Source: an uncultured Pseudokineococcus sp.
GTDB taxonomy: Bacteria > Actinomycetota > Actinomycetes > Actinomycetales > Quadrisphaeraceae
Assembly (NCBI RefSeq): GCF_947495735.1
Contig: NZ_CANMAA010000002.1
Span: forward strand, 310,001-374,000
Reading direction: 5' to 3'
DNA: 64,000 bases
In this document: positions 34,473 to 43,479 of the stretch, piece by piece
How the letters are laid out: each line of letters opens with the position of its first letter
Position numbering within the stretch: the first letter of the stretch is position 1
Notes under the pieces: generated by a model
Databases searched by the model: none
Seen by the model: the letters and a program-made list of their open reading frames with translations, nothing else
Told to the model about the DNA's origin: nothing
Program-made: the position numbers and the translations under genes

Positions 34473-34907
34473 TCAGAGGTCGCCGCCCACCGAACCGCCG
34501 GGCGCCGCGAGCACGTGCCCGTGCGCGTGGAAGACGCTCTGCCCGGCCGACTCCCCGGTGTTGAACACGAGGCGGTGCTCGCCGTCCTGGGCGCCCCCGT
34601 CGGCCGCCACCCGCGCGCCCGTGGCCACGAGGTCCGCCAGCACCTGGGGCGCCGCGGCCGCCAGGGACACGACGTCCGCGTGGTGCTCGCGGGGGACGAC
34701 CAGCACGTGCAGCGGGGCCTTCGGCGCGAGGTCGCGGAAGGCCACGACCGAGTCGGTGCTCGCCACGAGCTCGGCCGGGACGTCGCCCGCGACGATGCGG
34801 CAGAACACGCAGTCCTCCTGCCGCCGGACGGGCGCCCGCTGCTCGGCGGCCGCGGCACCGGTCTCGTGGGGGCCGCCTGGGGGCTCGGTCTGCTCCGTCC
34901 GGGTCAT
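34473..34907 (-). CDS. HIT-family nucleotide-binding hydrolase
   Basis: 144-aa protein with the histidine triad HAHGHVLA near the C-terminus, plus CVFCRIVAGDVPAELV and LHVLVVPREHH, typical of HINT-type phosphoramidases. The N-terminal 30 residues are a variable extension. It lies 91 nt upstream of phoH, the usual place in Actinobacteria. Confidence 0.92.
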   Translation of the reverse strand: MTRTEQTEPPGGPHETGAAAAEQRAPVRRQEDCVFCRIVAGDVPAELVASTDSVVAFRDLAPKAPLHVLVVPREHHADVVSLAAAAPQVLADLVATGARVAADGGAQDGEHRLVFNTGESAGQSVFHAHGHVLAAPGGSVGGDL

Positions 34908-34966
34908 GGCGCGAACTGTAGGCCCGGGCGGGTGGACGACCGGGCCGCTCGTGCCGATGCCCCGGC

Positions 34967-35857
34967 ATGACCAGCAGCACCGAGGCCACCCCCGCCCCCT
35001 CGTCGCCGCGCACCCCCGGCCGCCGGCTCCGCGGCGCGGCGCCCGTGGGCGCTGCGCTGCTCGCGCTGCTCGTCGCCGCGAGCGCCTCGGCCGCCGAGGG
35101 ACCCGCCGCGGACGGCACCGACGCGGTCGCCGCGGCCCCCAGCAGCGGCGACGTCCCGGCCCCCGAGGTCGGGGACGGCGCCGCCCTGCTGACCGCCGAG
35201 GCCGCCGCCGCCCCGGAGGCGTCGCCCGCCGCTGTCGTCGAGGCCCCCCTCGGGGCGCCGAGCGAGGCGGCAGCCGTCGCCGCGACCGCCCTGGAGCCCG
35301 CCCCGTCGCCCTCGGCGCTCGACACGGCGACCGCGCCGCGGACCGGTGCGGTCGTCGAGGCCGGCACCGCCTCGGGGACCGGGACGTCCGCCCCCTCGGC
35401 GCCCGTCGTCCCCGTCGCCGCCTCCGCGGTCCCCGCCGGCACCTCCACCGCCCCCGACAGCACCCCCGCGGCGCCCGCGCCGGGCGACGGAGCCGGGACG
35501 ACCGCGCCGGCCGCCGCGGCCGTCGTCGTCACCGGCCTCGAGGTCACCGTCTCCTCGCCGGCCGCCGGGGCGGTGCTGCCCATCGGCTGCACCGTGCGCC
35601 TCGCCGGCCGCGCGACCAGCGCCGCCGAGGGCACCGTCGTCTGGACCGTCCTCCAGGGGACCGCCGTCGTCCTGCGGGGCTCGGCCGACGTCACGAAGGA
35701 CGACGGCACGCCCGCCGAGATGGGCGAGCTGGGCTCCTGGGAGGCGCTCGTGGACCTGCCCGCGGGCAGCTACCGCGTGGTCGTCGAGATCCCGGACGAC
35801 TCCGACGGCGAGGGCACCCCGCCGCCCTCGGCCGCCCGGTCCTTCAGCCTCACCTGA
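34967..35857 (+). CDS. Secreted protein with a Gmad2-type immunoglobulin-like domain
   Basis: 296 aa. A basic start (RRLRG), a hydrophobic stretch (VGAALLALLVAASASA) and AxA cleavage region suggest Sec export. Residues about 45-185 are an Ala/Pro/Thr/Ser-rich, low-complexity spacer. The last 100 residues match a Gmad2 bacterial spore-germination-type domain: LEVTVSSPAAGAVL, VRLAGRATSAAEGTVVW, GSWEALVDLPAGSYRVVVE. Probably a surface-exposed or secreted protein of unknown role. ATG at 34967, divergent from the HIT gene with only 59 nt between. Confidence 0.78.
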   Translation: MTSSTEATPAPSSPRTPGRRLRGAAPVGAALLALLVAASASAAEGPAADGTDAVAAAPSSGDVPAPEVGDGAALLTAEAAAAPEASPAAVVEAPLGAPSEAAAVAATALEPAPSPSALDTATAPRTGAVVEAGTASGTGTSAPSAPVVPVAASAVPAGTSTAPDSTPAAPAPGDGAGTTAPAAAAVVVTGLEVTVSSPAAGAVLPIGCTVRLAGRATSAAEGTVVWTVLQGTAVVLRGSADVTKDDGTPAEMGELGSWEALVDLPAGSYRVVVEIPDDSDGEGTPPPSAARSFSLT

Positions 35858-35913
35858 GACCCGCGGGCGCCCGCCGCGCCACCGAGTGCAGCGGGCGTCC
35901 GCGCCACCACCAC

Positions 35914-35940
35914 CACCGGCGCCGCCGTGCGGCGCCGGTG
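35914..35940. terminator. Terminator between Gmad2 gene and dnaJ
   Basis: 12-bp perfect stem CACCGGCGCCGC with a 3-nt loop, between convergent genes. Confidence 0.85.
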
Positions 35941-35945
35941 ACGGG

Positions 35946-37067
35946 TCAGCGTCCGGAGATGTAGTCGCGCAGCCGCCCGAAGACGCCGCTGCCGGCGCTG
36001 GTCAGCCGGCCCTCGGAGGCCTCCTCGCCGCGCAGCTCGGCGAGCTGGCGCAGGAGCTCCTCCTGGCGGTCGTCGAGCCGCGTCGGCGTCTGCACGTCGA
36101 CGTGGACGAGCAGGTCGCCCCGGCCTCCCCCGCGCAGGTGCCCCACGCCGAGACCCCGCAGCGTGTGGACCTCGCCGGACTGCGTGCCGGCGCGCACGTC
36201 GACGCCCTCGGTCCCGTCGAGGGTCTCCACGGAGAGCGTCGTGCCGAGGGCCGCCGCCGTCATGGGGACGGCGACGGTGCAGTGCAGGTCGTCCCCGCGG
36301 CGGGTGAAGGTCTCGTGCTCCTTCTCCACGACCTCGACGAACAGGTCTCCGGGCGGACCGCCGCCGAAGCCGACCTCGCTCTGGCCGGCCAGCTGGATCC
36401 GCGTGCCCGTGCTGACGCCCGCGGGGATGCGGACGGTGAGCGTGCGGCGCTCCTGGACGCGCCCCTCGCCGGCGCACTCGGGGCAGGGCGAGGGGATCGT
36501 CGTGCCGAAGCCGCCGCAGTTGGGGCACGGCGCCGTCGTCATCACCTGGCCGAGGAAGCTGCGGACCTGGCGCTGCACCTGGCCGCGCCCCCCGCACACC
36601 TCGCACGTGCGGGGCGAGGTGCCCGGCTGGCAGCAGCTGCCGTGGCAGGTCGAGCAGACGACGGCCGTGTCCACCGCGAGCTCGCGATCGGCGCCGAAGA
36701 CGGCGTCGCGCAGGTCGACCTCGACGCGCACGAGCGCGTCCTGGCCCCGTCGGGCGCGGGACGCCGGGCCGCGCGCACCGCCGGCGCCCGCCGCCCCGCC
36801 GAAGAAGGTCTCGAAGATGTCGCTGAAGCCGAAGCCGCCGGCGCCGCCCTGGCCGCCGAACCCGCCGAGGGTCTCCCCGCGGTCATAAGCGCGTCGCTTC
36901 TCCGGGTTCGAGAGCGTGTCGTAGGCCGCCGAGACGTCCTTGAAGCGGTCCGCCTCGCCGGGGTTGACGTCCGGGTGCAGCTTGCGCGCCAGCCGCCGGT
37001 AGGCCTTCTTGATGTCCTCCGGGGAGGCGTCGCGGGAGACGCCGAGGGCTTCGTAGTGGTCGCTCAC
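35946..37067 (-). CDS. dnaJ: Chaperone protein DnaJ
   Basis: Hsp40 co-chaperone of 373 aa. J-domain with HPD ([11 protein letters not shown]), a Gly/Phe-rich linker, then four zinc-binding CxxC repeats ([30 protein letters not shown]) and the C-terminal substrate domain. It follows hrcA by about 114 nt, the arrangement of actinobacterial dnaJ2, and should share its heat-shock control. GTG at 37067. Confidence 0.95.
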   Translation of the reverse strand: MSDHYEALGVSRDASPEDIKKAYRRLARKLHPDVNPGEADRFKDVSAAYDTLSNPEKRRAYDRGETLGGFGGQGGAGGFGFSDIFETFFGGAAGAGGARGPASRARRGQDALVRVEVDLRDAVFGADRELAVDTAVVCSTCHGSCCQPGTSPRTCEVCGGRGQVQRQVRSFLGQVMTTAPCPNCGGFGTTIPSPCPECAGEGRVQERRTLTVRIPAGVSTGTRIQLAGQSEVGFGGGPPGDLFVEVVEKEHETFTRRGDDLHCTVAVPMTAAALGTTLSVETLDGTEGVDVRAGTQSGEVHTLRGLGVGHLRGGGRGDLLVHVDVQTPTRLDDRQEELLRQLAELRGEEASEGRLTSAGSGVFGRLRDYISGR

Positions 37068-37181
37068 CAGAGGTGCTCGCTCCTGTCGTGGTCGTCGTGC
37101 TCGTGTCGTCGTGCGTGCCGTCGGGCCGGGGCGTGGGGACGGCCGTCGAGCTGGTCCGGGGCCGGGCCGTCGGGCCGGGCG

Positions 37182-38213
37182 TCAGCTCCCGATGATGCGG
37201 GAGACGTAGCGGGCGACGGCGCGGACCGCCGCCATGGTGGTCGGGTAGTCCATGCGGGTCGGCCCCAGGACGCCGAGGTGGGCCACCACCTGGCCGCCCG
37301 AGCCGTACCCGCTCGTGACGACCGAGGCCTCCAGCAGCCGGTCGTGCTCCAGCTCGCGGCCGATGCGGACGGAGACGCCGCCCGCGCCGGCCTGCGCGTC
37401 CTCGGCCATCTCGCCCAGCAGGCGCAGCAGCACCACCTGCTCCTCGATCGCCTCGAGCACCGGCGAGATCGACTGCGGGAAGTCCGTGCCGGCGCGGGCG
37501 AGGTTCGCGGTGCCGGCCAGGACGACGCGCTCCTCGCGCTCGGCGGACAGCGAGTCCTCCAGGGCCCGCAGGACGGCGCGCACCACGCCCTGGTCCTCGG
37601 GGCGGAACTGGTCGGGCAGCGCGGGCAGCCGGGCGACGACGTCGGCCAGGCGCGCCCCCGAGGAGGCGGCGCCCAGGCGCGTGCGCATCTCGGCGACGAG
37701 GGCCTCGGGCACCTCCTCGGCCACCTCGACCATGCGCTGCTCCACGCGACCGGAGTCGGTGATGAGGACGAGCAGCAGGCGGGGGCCGCCGAGGGCGACG
37801 AGCTCCACGTGGCGGACCGTGGCGCGGCTGAGAGACGGGTACTGCACGACGGCGACCTGCCGCGTCAGCTGCGCGAGGGCGCGGACGGTGCGGGTCAGGA
37901 CGTCGTCGAGGTCGGTGGCGTCGTCCAGGAGCGTGGAGATGGCGCGCCGCTCGGCGACCGACAGCGGCTTGACGGTGGACAGCCGGTCCACGAAGGCCCG
38001 GTAGCCCTTGTCGGTGGGCACGCGGCCGGCGCTCGTGTGCGGCTGGGCGATGTAGCCCTCCTCCTCGAGGACGGCCATGTCGTTGCGGATGGTCGCCGGC
38101 GAGACCCCGAGGCTGTGGCGCTCGACGAGGATCTTCGACCCGACGGGCTCCCGGGTGGCGACGTAGTCCTCGACGATGGCCCGCAGGACCGCCAGCCGCC
38201 GCTCGTCGCTCAT
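37182..38213 (-). CDS. hrcA: Heat-inducible transcription repressor HrcA
   Basis: Repressor of class I heat-shock genes, 343 aa. N-terminal winged helix ([21 protein letters not shown] and [19 protein letters not shown]) and a GAF-like core. ATG at 38213 has GGAGGT 6 nt upstream. A CIRCE operator lies on its own promoter, so it represses itself together with dnaJ. Confidence 0.96.
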   Translation of the reverse strand: MSDERRLAVLRAIVEDYVATREPVGSKILVERHSLGVSPATIRNDMAVLEEEGYIAQPHTSAGRVPTDKGYRAFVDRLSTVKPLSVAERRAISTLLDDATDLDDVLTRTVRALAQLTRQVAVVQYPSLSRATVRHVELVALGGPRLLLVLITDSGRVEQRMVEVAEEVPEALVAEMRTRLGAASSGARLADVVARLPALPDQFRPEDQGVVRAVLRALEDSLSAEREERVVLAGTANLARAGTDFPQSISPVLEAIEEQVVLLRLLGEMAEDAQAGAGGVSVRIGRELEHDRLLEASVVTSGYGSGGQVVAHLGVLGPTRMDYPTTMAAVRAVARYVSRIIGS

Positions 38214-38285
38214 CGCGCACCTCCGCCCTCGTCCGCCCCGTCGCGGCGAGCGCCGCAGGGGCCGCCGGTGCGTCGTCCCGCGCAC

Positions 38286-38317
38286 CTGGCACTCCGTCGT
38301 CGTGAGTGCCAAGGGTA
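38286..38317 (-). promoter_or_regulatory. CIRCE operator and promoter of hrcA-dnaJ
   Basis: CTGGCACTC-N9-GAGTGCCAA (38286-38312) closely matches the CIRCE consensus TTAGCACTC-N9-GAGTGCTAA. On the minus strand a -10-like TACCCT (38317-38312) abuts it, so HrcA bound there would cover the transcription start. Confidence 0.9.
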
Positions 38318-38353
38318 CGCCCGCGCGCGGCGCGGGCCCGACGCGCGGACCCC

Positions 38354-38387
38354 GGCCCTGCGCCCCGGTCGCCCGGGGCGCAGGGCC
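38354..38387 (-). terminator. Terminator after the F420 oxidoreductase gene
   Basis: 15-bp perfect stem (38354-38368 with 38373-38387), 4-nt loop TCGC, about 11 nt past the stop. Confidence 0.88.
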
Positions 38388-38398
38388 CGCCGCGCGCC

Positions 38399-39421
38399 TC
38401 AGCCGCGGACCGCGCCGAGGACCTTGTCGGCCAGCCCCGGGCCCTGGGCGTCGCTGCTGGGCGTGAGCGCGCGCAGCGGCGCCGCCAGCTCGCGCTGGAA
38501 GAAGTCCATGAAGCCGTCCGGGTCGGGACCGGCGTTCATCGTCACGACGTGGTCGAAGCCGGCGTCGACGAACTGCTGCGCCACCTCGAGGTGGCGGGCG
38601 ACGTCCGGCCCGCAGGCGAACTGCTGCTGGATCTGGTCGAGGGTCACGCTCTGCGTCGCGGCGTCGAAGTTGACGGGGTTGGGCAGCTCGGACATGACCT
38701 TCCAGCCCGTCAGCGCCCAGCGGCTCTTCTCCCAGACGGCCTGCGCGGCGGTCTCGGCGTCGGGCGCCCACGCCAGCGGCACCTCGGCGTAGGCCGGGCC
38801 GCTGCCGCCGAGGCGCTTCCAGGTGGCGACCATGTCGCCCTTGGGCTCGGTGGCGAACAGGCCGCCGCCCAGCTCGGCCGCGATGCGCGCCGAGGCGGGC
38901 CCGCTCGCGGCGACCGCGACGGCCGGCAGCTCCTCGGGGAGGTCGAAGACGCGGGCGTCCTCGAGCTGCAGGTGCTTGCCCTCGTAGGAGCGGTAGCCGC
39001 CCTGCCAGAGCAGGTTGATGATCTCCAGCGCCTCGCGGAAGAGCTCGTGCCGCTGGCGGATGCCGGGGAAGCGCGGGGTGCCGACGACGTGCTCGTTGAG
39101 GCGCTCCCCGGCGCCGACGCCGAGGGTGAAGCGGCCGTCGGAGAGGATCTGCATCGTCGCCGCCGCCTGGGCGATGACCGCCGGGTGGTAGCGCACGGTC
39201 GGGCACGTCACGCCGGTGGCGAGCTCGAGCGTCGTGGTCTTGGCGGCGATGGTCGCGAGCATCGACCAGGTGAAGCCGCTGTGGCCCTGGACGTCGAGCC
39301 AGGGGTGGAAGTGGTCGCTCATCTCGACGAAGTCGAAGCCCGCGCGCTCGGCCTCGACGGCCTGGCGGACGACCTCCTTCGGGTCGAAGGACTCGGTGGC
39401 GAGCTTGTAGCCGATCTTCAT
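38399..39421 (-). CDS. F420-dependent G6PD-family oxidoreductase (LLM class)
   Basis: 340-aa luciferase-fold enzyme of the coenzyme-F420 branch. Landmarks: [65 protein letters not shown] and [18 protein letters not shown]420-dependent glucose-6-phosphate dehydrogenase and relatives show this pattern. Whether glucose-6-phosphate is the substrate cannot be decided. ATG 39421 has GGGAGGA 8 nt upstream. Implies the host makes F420. Confidence 0.88.
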   Translation of the reverse strand: MKIGYKLATESFDPKEVVRQAVEAERAGFDFVEMSDHFHPWLDVQGHSGFTWSMLATIAAKTTTLELATGVTCPTVRYHPAVIAQAAATMQILSDGRFTLGVGAGERLNEHVVGTPRFPGIRQRHELFREALEIINLLWQGGYRSYEGKHLQLEDARVFDLPEELPAVAVAASGPASARIAAELGGGLFATEPKGDMVATWKRLGGSGPAYAEVPLAWAPDAETAAQAVWEKSRWALTGWKVMSELPNPVNFDAATQSVTLDQIQQQFACGPDVARHLEVAQQFVDAGFDHVVTMNAGPDPDGFMDFFQRELAAPLRALTPSSDAQGPGLADKVLGAVRG

Positions 39422-39618
39422 CGGTGCGTCCTCCCGTGCGGGGTGGTGGGGCGGCCGGCTGCCGGGGCGCCGGTCGGCGCCGGCGCGTCCTCCCCCGGGG
39501 CTTCCCGACGCCCGCGCTGGTCCACCGGGCGTCGAGCGCTCTCACGCTAGGAGCGGGCACCCCCTCCCGCGACCCGGCTCCCGGGGCGCGCCGCCGGAGG
39601 ACGGCGGCGCGCGCGGGC

Positions 39619-39624
39619 TAGCGT
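39619..39624 (+). promoter_or_regulatory. Candidate -10 box of DUF3097 gene
   Basis: TAGCGT ends 8 nt before the ATG at 39633, so the mRNA would be leaderless or carry a 2-nt leader. No Shine-Dalgarno is present. Confidence 0.45.
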
Positions 39625-39632
39625 CCCCGCGC

Positions 39633-40532
39633 ATGAGCAGCACCTCGCGCGACCGCTACGGCACCGACGTCCTGTCCGGGGACTGGCGCGCCCCGAAGCG
39701 GGGGCGCAGCACCGAGCTCGCCGCCGCGCGGGGGGTCGTCGTCGAGGACGTCGAGACGGGCTGGACCGGCGCCGTCGTGCGGGTGGAGAAGGCCGGCGGC
39801 ACGCACGTCGTCCACCTCGAGGACCGCCGCGGCCGCACCCGCGGCTTCCCGATGGGCCCGGGCTTCCTCGTCGACGGGCGCCCCGTGGTGCTGGTGCCCC
39901 CGCGCCCCGCGACGCAGAGCGGGGCCGGGCGGGCGGGCGCGGCGGGGACGCGGCCCGGGCGCACGGCCAGCGGGTCGGTCGCGGTGGCCGGCCAGCGGGC
40001 GCGCGTCGCCCGCGGCAGCCGCATCTGGGTCGAGGGCCGCCACGACGCCGAGCTCGTCGAGAAGGTGTGGGGCGACGACCTGCGGGTCGAGGGGGTCGTC
40101 GTCGAGCCCCTCGACGGCATCGACGACCTCACCGGCGCCCTGGTCGAGTTCGACCCCGGGCCCGGCCGCCGCGTGGGCGTGCTGGTGGACCACCTCGTCG
40201 CCGGCACCAAGGAGACGCGCCTGGTCGAGGCCGCGCTCGCCGACCCCCGCTGGCGCGGGCTGGTGCACGTCGTCGGCCACCCCTACGTGGACGTGTGGGC
40301 GGCGGTGCGGCCCCGCGCCGTGGGCCTCACCGCGTGGCCGCAGGTCCCCCGCGGGCAGTCGTGGAAGCACGGCGTGCTCGCCGCCCTCGGCTGGCCGCAC
40401 GCGGACCAGCGCGACGTCGCCCACGGCTGGAAGCGCATCCTCGGCTCGGTGACCACCATCGCCGACCTCGAGCCGTCCCTGTCGGGTCGCGTCGAGGAGC
40501 TGATCGACTTCGTCACCGCCCCGGAGGGCTGA
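39633..40532 (+). CDS. DUF3097 family protein
   Basis: 299-aa cytoplasmic protein conserved in Actinobacteria with no established function. Typical segments are YGTDVLSGDWRAPKRG, IWVEGRHDAELVEKVWGDDLR, VLVDHLVAGTKETRLVEA and HGWKRILGSV. The WVEGRHDAELVEKVWG segment resembles a Toprim-like strand with a conserved Glu, so nucleic-acid work is possible but unproven. A low-complexity insert (about residues 85-115) separates the N-terminal beta domain. Confidence 0.85.
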   Translation: MSSTSRDRYGTDVLSGDWRAPKRGRSTELAAARGVVVEDVETGWTGAVVRVEKAGGTHVVHLEDRRGRTRGFPMGPGFLVDGRPVVLVPPRPATQSGAGRAGAAGTRPGRTASGSVAVAGQRARVARGSRIWVEGRHDAELVEKVWGDDLRVEGVVVEPLDGIDDLTGALVEFDPGPGRRVGVLVDHLVAGTKETRLVEAALADPRWRGLVHVVGHPYVDVWAAVRPRAVGLTAWPQVPRGQSWKHGVLAALGWPHADQRDVAHGWKRILGSVTTIADLEPSLSGRVEELIDFVTAPEG

Positions 40533-40582
40533 CCCGGCGCCCCCGCGCCCCCGCGCCCCCGACGCCGCCCGGGCCCGGTCGG

Positions 40583-40588
40583 TAGCCT
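40583..40588 (+). promoter_or_regulatory. Candidate -10 box of DUF4870 gene
   Basis: GGTAGCCT context, TAGCCT at 40583-40588, 48 nt before the GTG start; AGGGAGGAG lies between them at 40621-40629. Confidence 0.4.
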
Positions 40589-40636
40589 GGGACCTCGGGC
40601 GCAGCGATCCGCGCCGCCCGAGGGAGGAGCCCACCG

Positions 40637-41089
40637 GTGTCCGAGCAGCAGCCCCCGAGCTACCAGCCCCCGCAGCAGCCGCACGGAGACCAGCGCTACG
40701 GCGGCGCACCGCAGGGCCGCCCCGTCGGCGACGGCGCTCGCCCGACGGCCACGGACGACCTCTCCCCCGCCGACCAGCGGCTGTGGTCGACCCTGACCCA
40801 CCTCGCCGGGATCTTCCTCTACGTCGTCGCCCCGCTCGTCGCCTACCTCGTGCTGCGCGACCGCGGCCTCTTCGTGCAGGACCAGACGCGCGAGGCCCTC
40901 AACTTCCAGATCACCTCCGTGATCCTCTGGGCGGTCGTCGGCTTCCTGTCCCTCATCAGCTTCGGGCTGCTCTCCTTCCTGCTGCTGCTGGTGCCGCTCT
41001 ACGTGGCCGTCTTCTCGATCGTCGCGGCGGTCAAGGCCAACAACGGCGAGCGCTACCGCTACCCGCTGACGCTGCGCCTGGTGCGCTGA
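40637..41089 (+). CDS. DUF4870-type small membrane protein
   Basis: 150 aa. A Pro/Gln/Gly-rich cytosolic N-terminus of about 45 residues precedes three hydrophobic segments (LAGIFLYVVAPLVAYLVL, FQITSVILWAVVGFLSLI, LLLLVPLYVAVFSIVAAV). The motif RDRGLFVQDQTREALNFQ is the family signature. Function unknown. GTG start with strong ribosome site. Confidence 0.85.
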   Translation: MSEQQPPSYQPPQQPHGDQRYGGAPQGRPVGDGARPTATDDLSPADQRLWSTLTHLAGIFLYVVAPLVAYLVLRDRGLFVQDQTREALNFQITSVILWAVVGFLSLISFGLLSFLLLLVPLYVAVFSIVAAVKANNGERYRYPLTLRLVR

Positions 41090-41124
41090 CGCCCCCTCCG
41101 GCCGCTCCGCACCGAGCGCCCGGA

Positions 41125-41176
41125 CGGACGCACGAGGGCCCGCTCGCCACCCGGCGAGCGGGTCCTCGTGCGTCCG
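41125..41176 (+). terminator. Long hairpin terminator after DUF4870 gene
   Basis: 24-bp stem (41125-41148 with 41153-41176) with one G-U wobble in RNA and a 4-nt loop, about 35 nt after the stop. Confidence 0.88.
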
Positions 41177-41357
41177 GGGGCGGACGCGGCGCCGGCGGCG
41201 CGCCTGCGACCCGGGGCCGCCCGCCTCCTCCGGAGGGAGGAGACGAGGTGCCTCCCCGCGCGGGACGCCCGGGAGCGCGCCGCTGGCGAGGCTCGTCCCG
41301 ACCGCACGAGGAGCGTCGCCGGGCTGCACCCGGCTCGCGCCAGGACGAGGAGGGCGC

Positions 41358-43418
41358 ATGCCCCGGGACACCACCACGACCACCCACCCCCGCCGCCCGC
41401 GGCTGGGCGCCGCCGTCGCCGCCGCAGCGCTGGCCGCGCTGCTCGCCGGCTGCGGCGCGGCCCCGGCGGCGACGCCGCCACCCCCGCAGCCCGCGCCCGA
41501 GTCGCCGGCGGGGCTGACGACCCGCGACGTCGACGCGTGGCTGGACGGCGTCCTGCCGGCGGCCCTGGAGCGCGAGGGCGTCGCGGGGGCGACCGTGGCG
41601 GTCGTCGCCGACGGCGAGGTCGTCACCACGCGCGGGTACGGCTGGGCCGACACCGGGCGGGCGGGCGGGGAGGACACCGGGCGGGCGGGCGGGGAGGACA
41701 CCGGGCGGGCGGGCGGGGACGGCACCGGCGCGCCGGTGCCCGTGGACCCCGAGGAGTCGCTGTTCCGGGTCGGGTCGGTGTCCAAGCTCTTCACCGCGGT
41801 GGCGGTGGCGCAGCTCGTCGACGAGGGGCGCCTCGACCTGGACGTCGACGTCGCGCGGTACCTGGACTTCGAGGTGCCGCGCCGCTTCCCCCAGGACCTC
41901 ACGCTGCGGCACCTGCTGACGCACACCGGGGGCTTCGAGGAGCGCTTCGCGGGCACCATCACCTTCGACGAGCCCGTCGAGCTGCGCGAGGTCCTCGCGA
42001 CCGACCCGCCGGAGCAGGTCTTCGCCCCGGGCACGACGCCGGCCTACTCCAACTACGGCAACGCGCTGGCCGGCTACGTCGTCGAGCGCGTGACCGGCAC
42101 CCCCTTCGCCGAGCACGTGGAGGACGCCGTCCTGGCGCCCCTCGGCATGACGAGCTCCACCTTCGCCCAGCCGCTGCCCGCCGAGCTCGAGGGCCGGCTC
42201 TCGCAGTCCTACGCCGACGCGTCCGGCGCGCCGCAGCCGTTCGACGTCGTCGGCCCGTCCCCGGCCGGGTCGCTGACGGCGTCGGGGCCCGACATGGCGA
42301 GGTTCATGCTCGCGCTCCTCGGCGACCTGCCCGGGGGCGAGGCCGTCATCGGCGAGGCGGAGCGCGAGCTCCTCCTCTCCCCCGCCCTCGACGAGAGCAG
42401 CCTCGGCGACCTCGCCGCGGGGGCCCGCATGGGCCTGGGCGCCTTCGACGAGAGCCGCGGCGGCCACCGCGCCTACGGGCACGGCGGCGACACCACCCAC
42501 TTCCACTCCCAGCTGCACGTGCTGCCCGACGACGGCGCGGGGATCTTCGTCTCCTTCAACAGCTCCGGCAGCGACGGCCTGGCGACGGCGGCGCTGCGCC
42601 GCGACCTCGTCGAGGCCTTCGACGACCGCTACGTCGTCGGCGGCGGTGCGCAGACGACCCCCGTCGCGGCGCGGACGGCCCCGGACGGCGCCGCCGGGCG
42701 CGCCGACGCCGTCGCGGGCCGCTACGTCGACACGCGCGGGTCGGCCACCACCTTCCTCGCGGCGCTGGGCGCCCTCGGGGGCACCACCGTCGAGGTGCTG
42801 CCCGACGGCCGCCTGCTGGCCACCCCCGGCCCCGGGTCCGTCGCACCGGCCGTCTACGAGGAGGTGGAGCCCTGGCTGTGGCGCGAGGTCGGCAGCGACC
42901 GCACGCTCCCGGTGCGGGTCGAGGACGGCGCCGTGACGGGCGTCGGGTACGAGGGCGCCTTCACGCTGCGCCCGGCCACCGCGGCCGAGCAGGTCGGCCT
43001 GCCCGTGGTCGCCGCCGCCGCGCTGGTGATGCTCGTCGCGCTCGTCGCCCTGCCCGTCGGGGCCGTGGTGCGCCGTCGCCGCGGTCGACCGGCGCCCCCG
43101 CGGGCGCTGCGGCTGCTCCGGGCCGCGTCGTGGGCCGCCGCCCTGTCGGGCCTGCTGGCCCTCGCCGGCTGGGCCGGGGCGATCACCGCCATCACGTCCT
43201 TCGCCGTCGTGCCCGGCGCGGCCGTCCGCGCGCTGCAGGGCCTGCAGCTGCTCGCCGCCCTCGGCCTCGTGCCCGCTGCGGCCCGCGTGGTCGCCGAGAT
43301 CCGCGGCCGCACCGGCTGGGCGCGGGCCGCCGGCGCGCTCGTGCTGCTCCTGGCCCTGGGCGCGACGGCGTGGGCCGCGCTCTCGCTGGGGCTGCTGTCC
43401 CCCAGCGCCACGTACTGA
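41358..43418 (+). CDS. Membrane-anchored serine beta-lactamase/PBP4*-like hydrolase
   Basis: 686-aa lipoprotein-type exported enzyme. Signal peptide ends LLAGC. The class C beta-lactamase fold shows SVSK (nucleophile Ser about 138), YSNYGN and HGGDT motifs in correct order. After the catalytic domain comes a beta-rich region (about 440-540) and four hydrophobic helices at the C-terminus, so the protein is also membrane-embedded. Related proteins are D-aminopeptidases or esterases rather than antibiotic resistance enzymes. An in-frame 24-nt repeat adds three DTGRAGGE units near residue 100. The histidine-kinase gene begins 62 nt downstream, so co-transcription is plausible. Confidence 0.88.
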   Translation: MPRDTTTTTHPRRPRLGAAVAAAALAALLAGCGAAPAATPPPPQPAPESPAGLTTRDVDAWLDGVLPAALEREGVAGATVAVVADGEVVTTRGYGWADTGRAGGEDTGRAGGEDTGRAGGDGTGAPVPVDPEESLFRVGSVSKLFTAVAVAQLVDEGRLDLDVDVARYLDFEVPRRFPQDLTLRHLLTHTGGFEERFAGTITFDEPVELREVLATDPPEQVFAPGTTPAYSNYGNALAGYVVERVTGTPFAEHVEDAVLAPLGMTSSTFAQPLPAELEGRLSQSYADASGAPQPFDVVGPSPAGSLTASGPDMARFMLALLGDLPGGEAVIGEAERELLLSPALDESSLGDLAAGARMGLGAFDESRGGHRAYGHGGDTTHFHSQLHVLPDDGAGIFVSFNSSGSDGLATAALRRDLVEAFDDRYVVGGGAQTTPVAARTAPDGAAGRADAVAGRYVDTRGSATTFLAALGALGGTTVEVLPDGRLLATPGPGSVAPAVYEEVEPWLWREVGSDRTLPVRVEDGAVTGVGYEGAFTLRPATAAEQVGLPVVAAAALVMLVALVALPVGAVVRRRRGRPAPPRALRLLRAASWAAALSGLLALAGWAGAITAITSFAVVPGAAVRALQGLQLLAALGLVPAAARVVAEIRGRTGWARAAGALVLLLALGATAWAALSLGLLSPSATY
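41649..41720. repeat. Three 24-nt tandem repeats inside the hydrolase gene
   Basis: Units at 41649, 41673 and 41697 begin GACACCGGGCGGGC and encode DTGRAGG(E/D). They form a surface loop before the SVSK motif. Expandable without frame loss. Confidence 0.92.
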
Positions 43419-43479
43419 CGTGGGGGGTGACGTGCACCGGGTCCCCGCGGGGGCGGGCGGGAGCGGGGAGGATGCGCGC

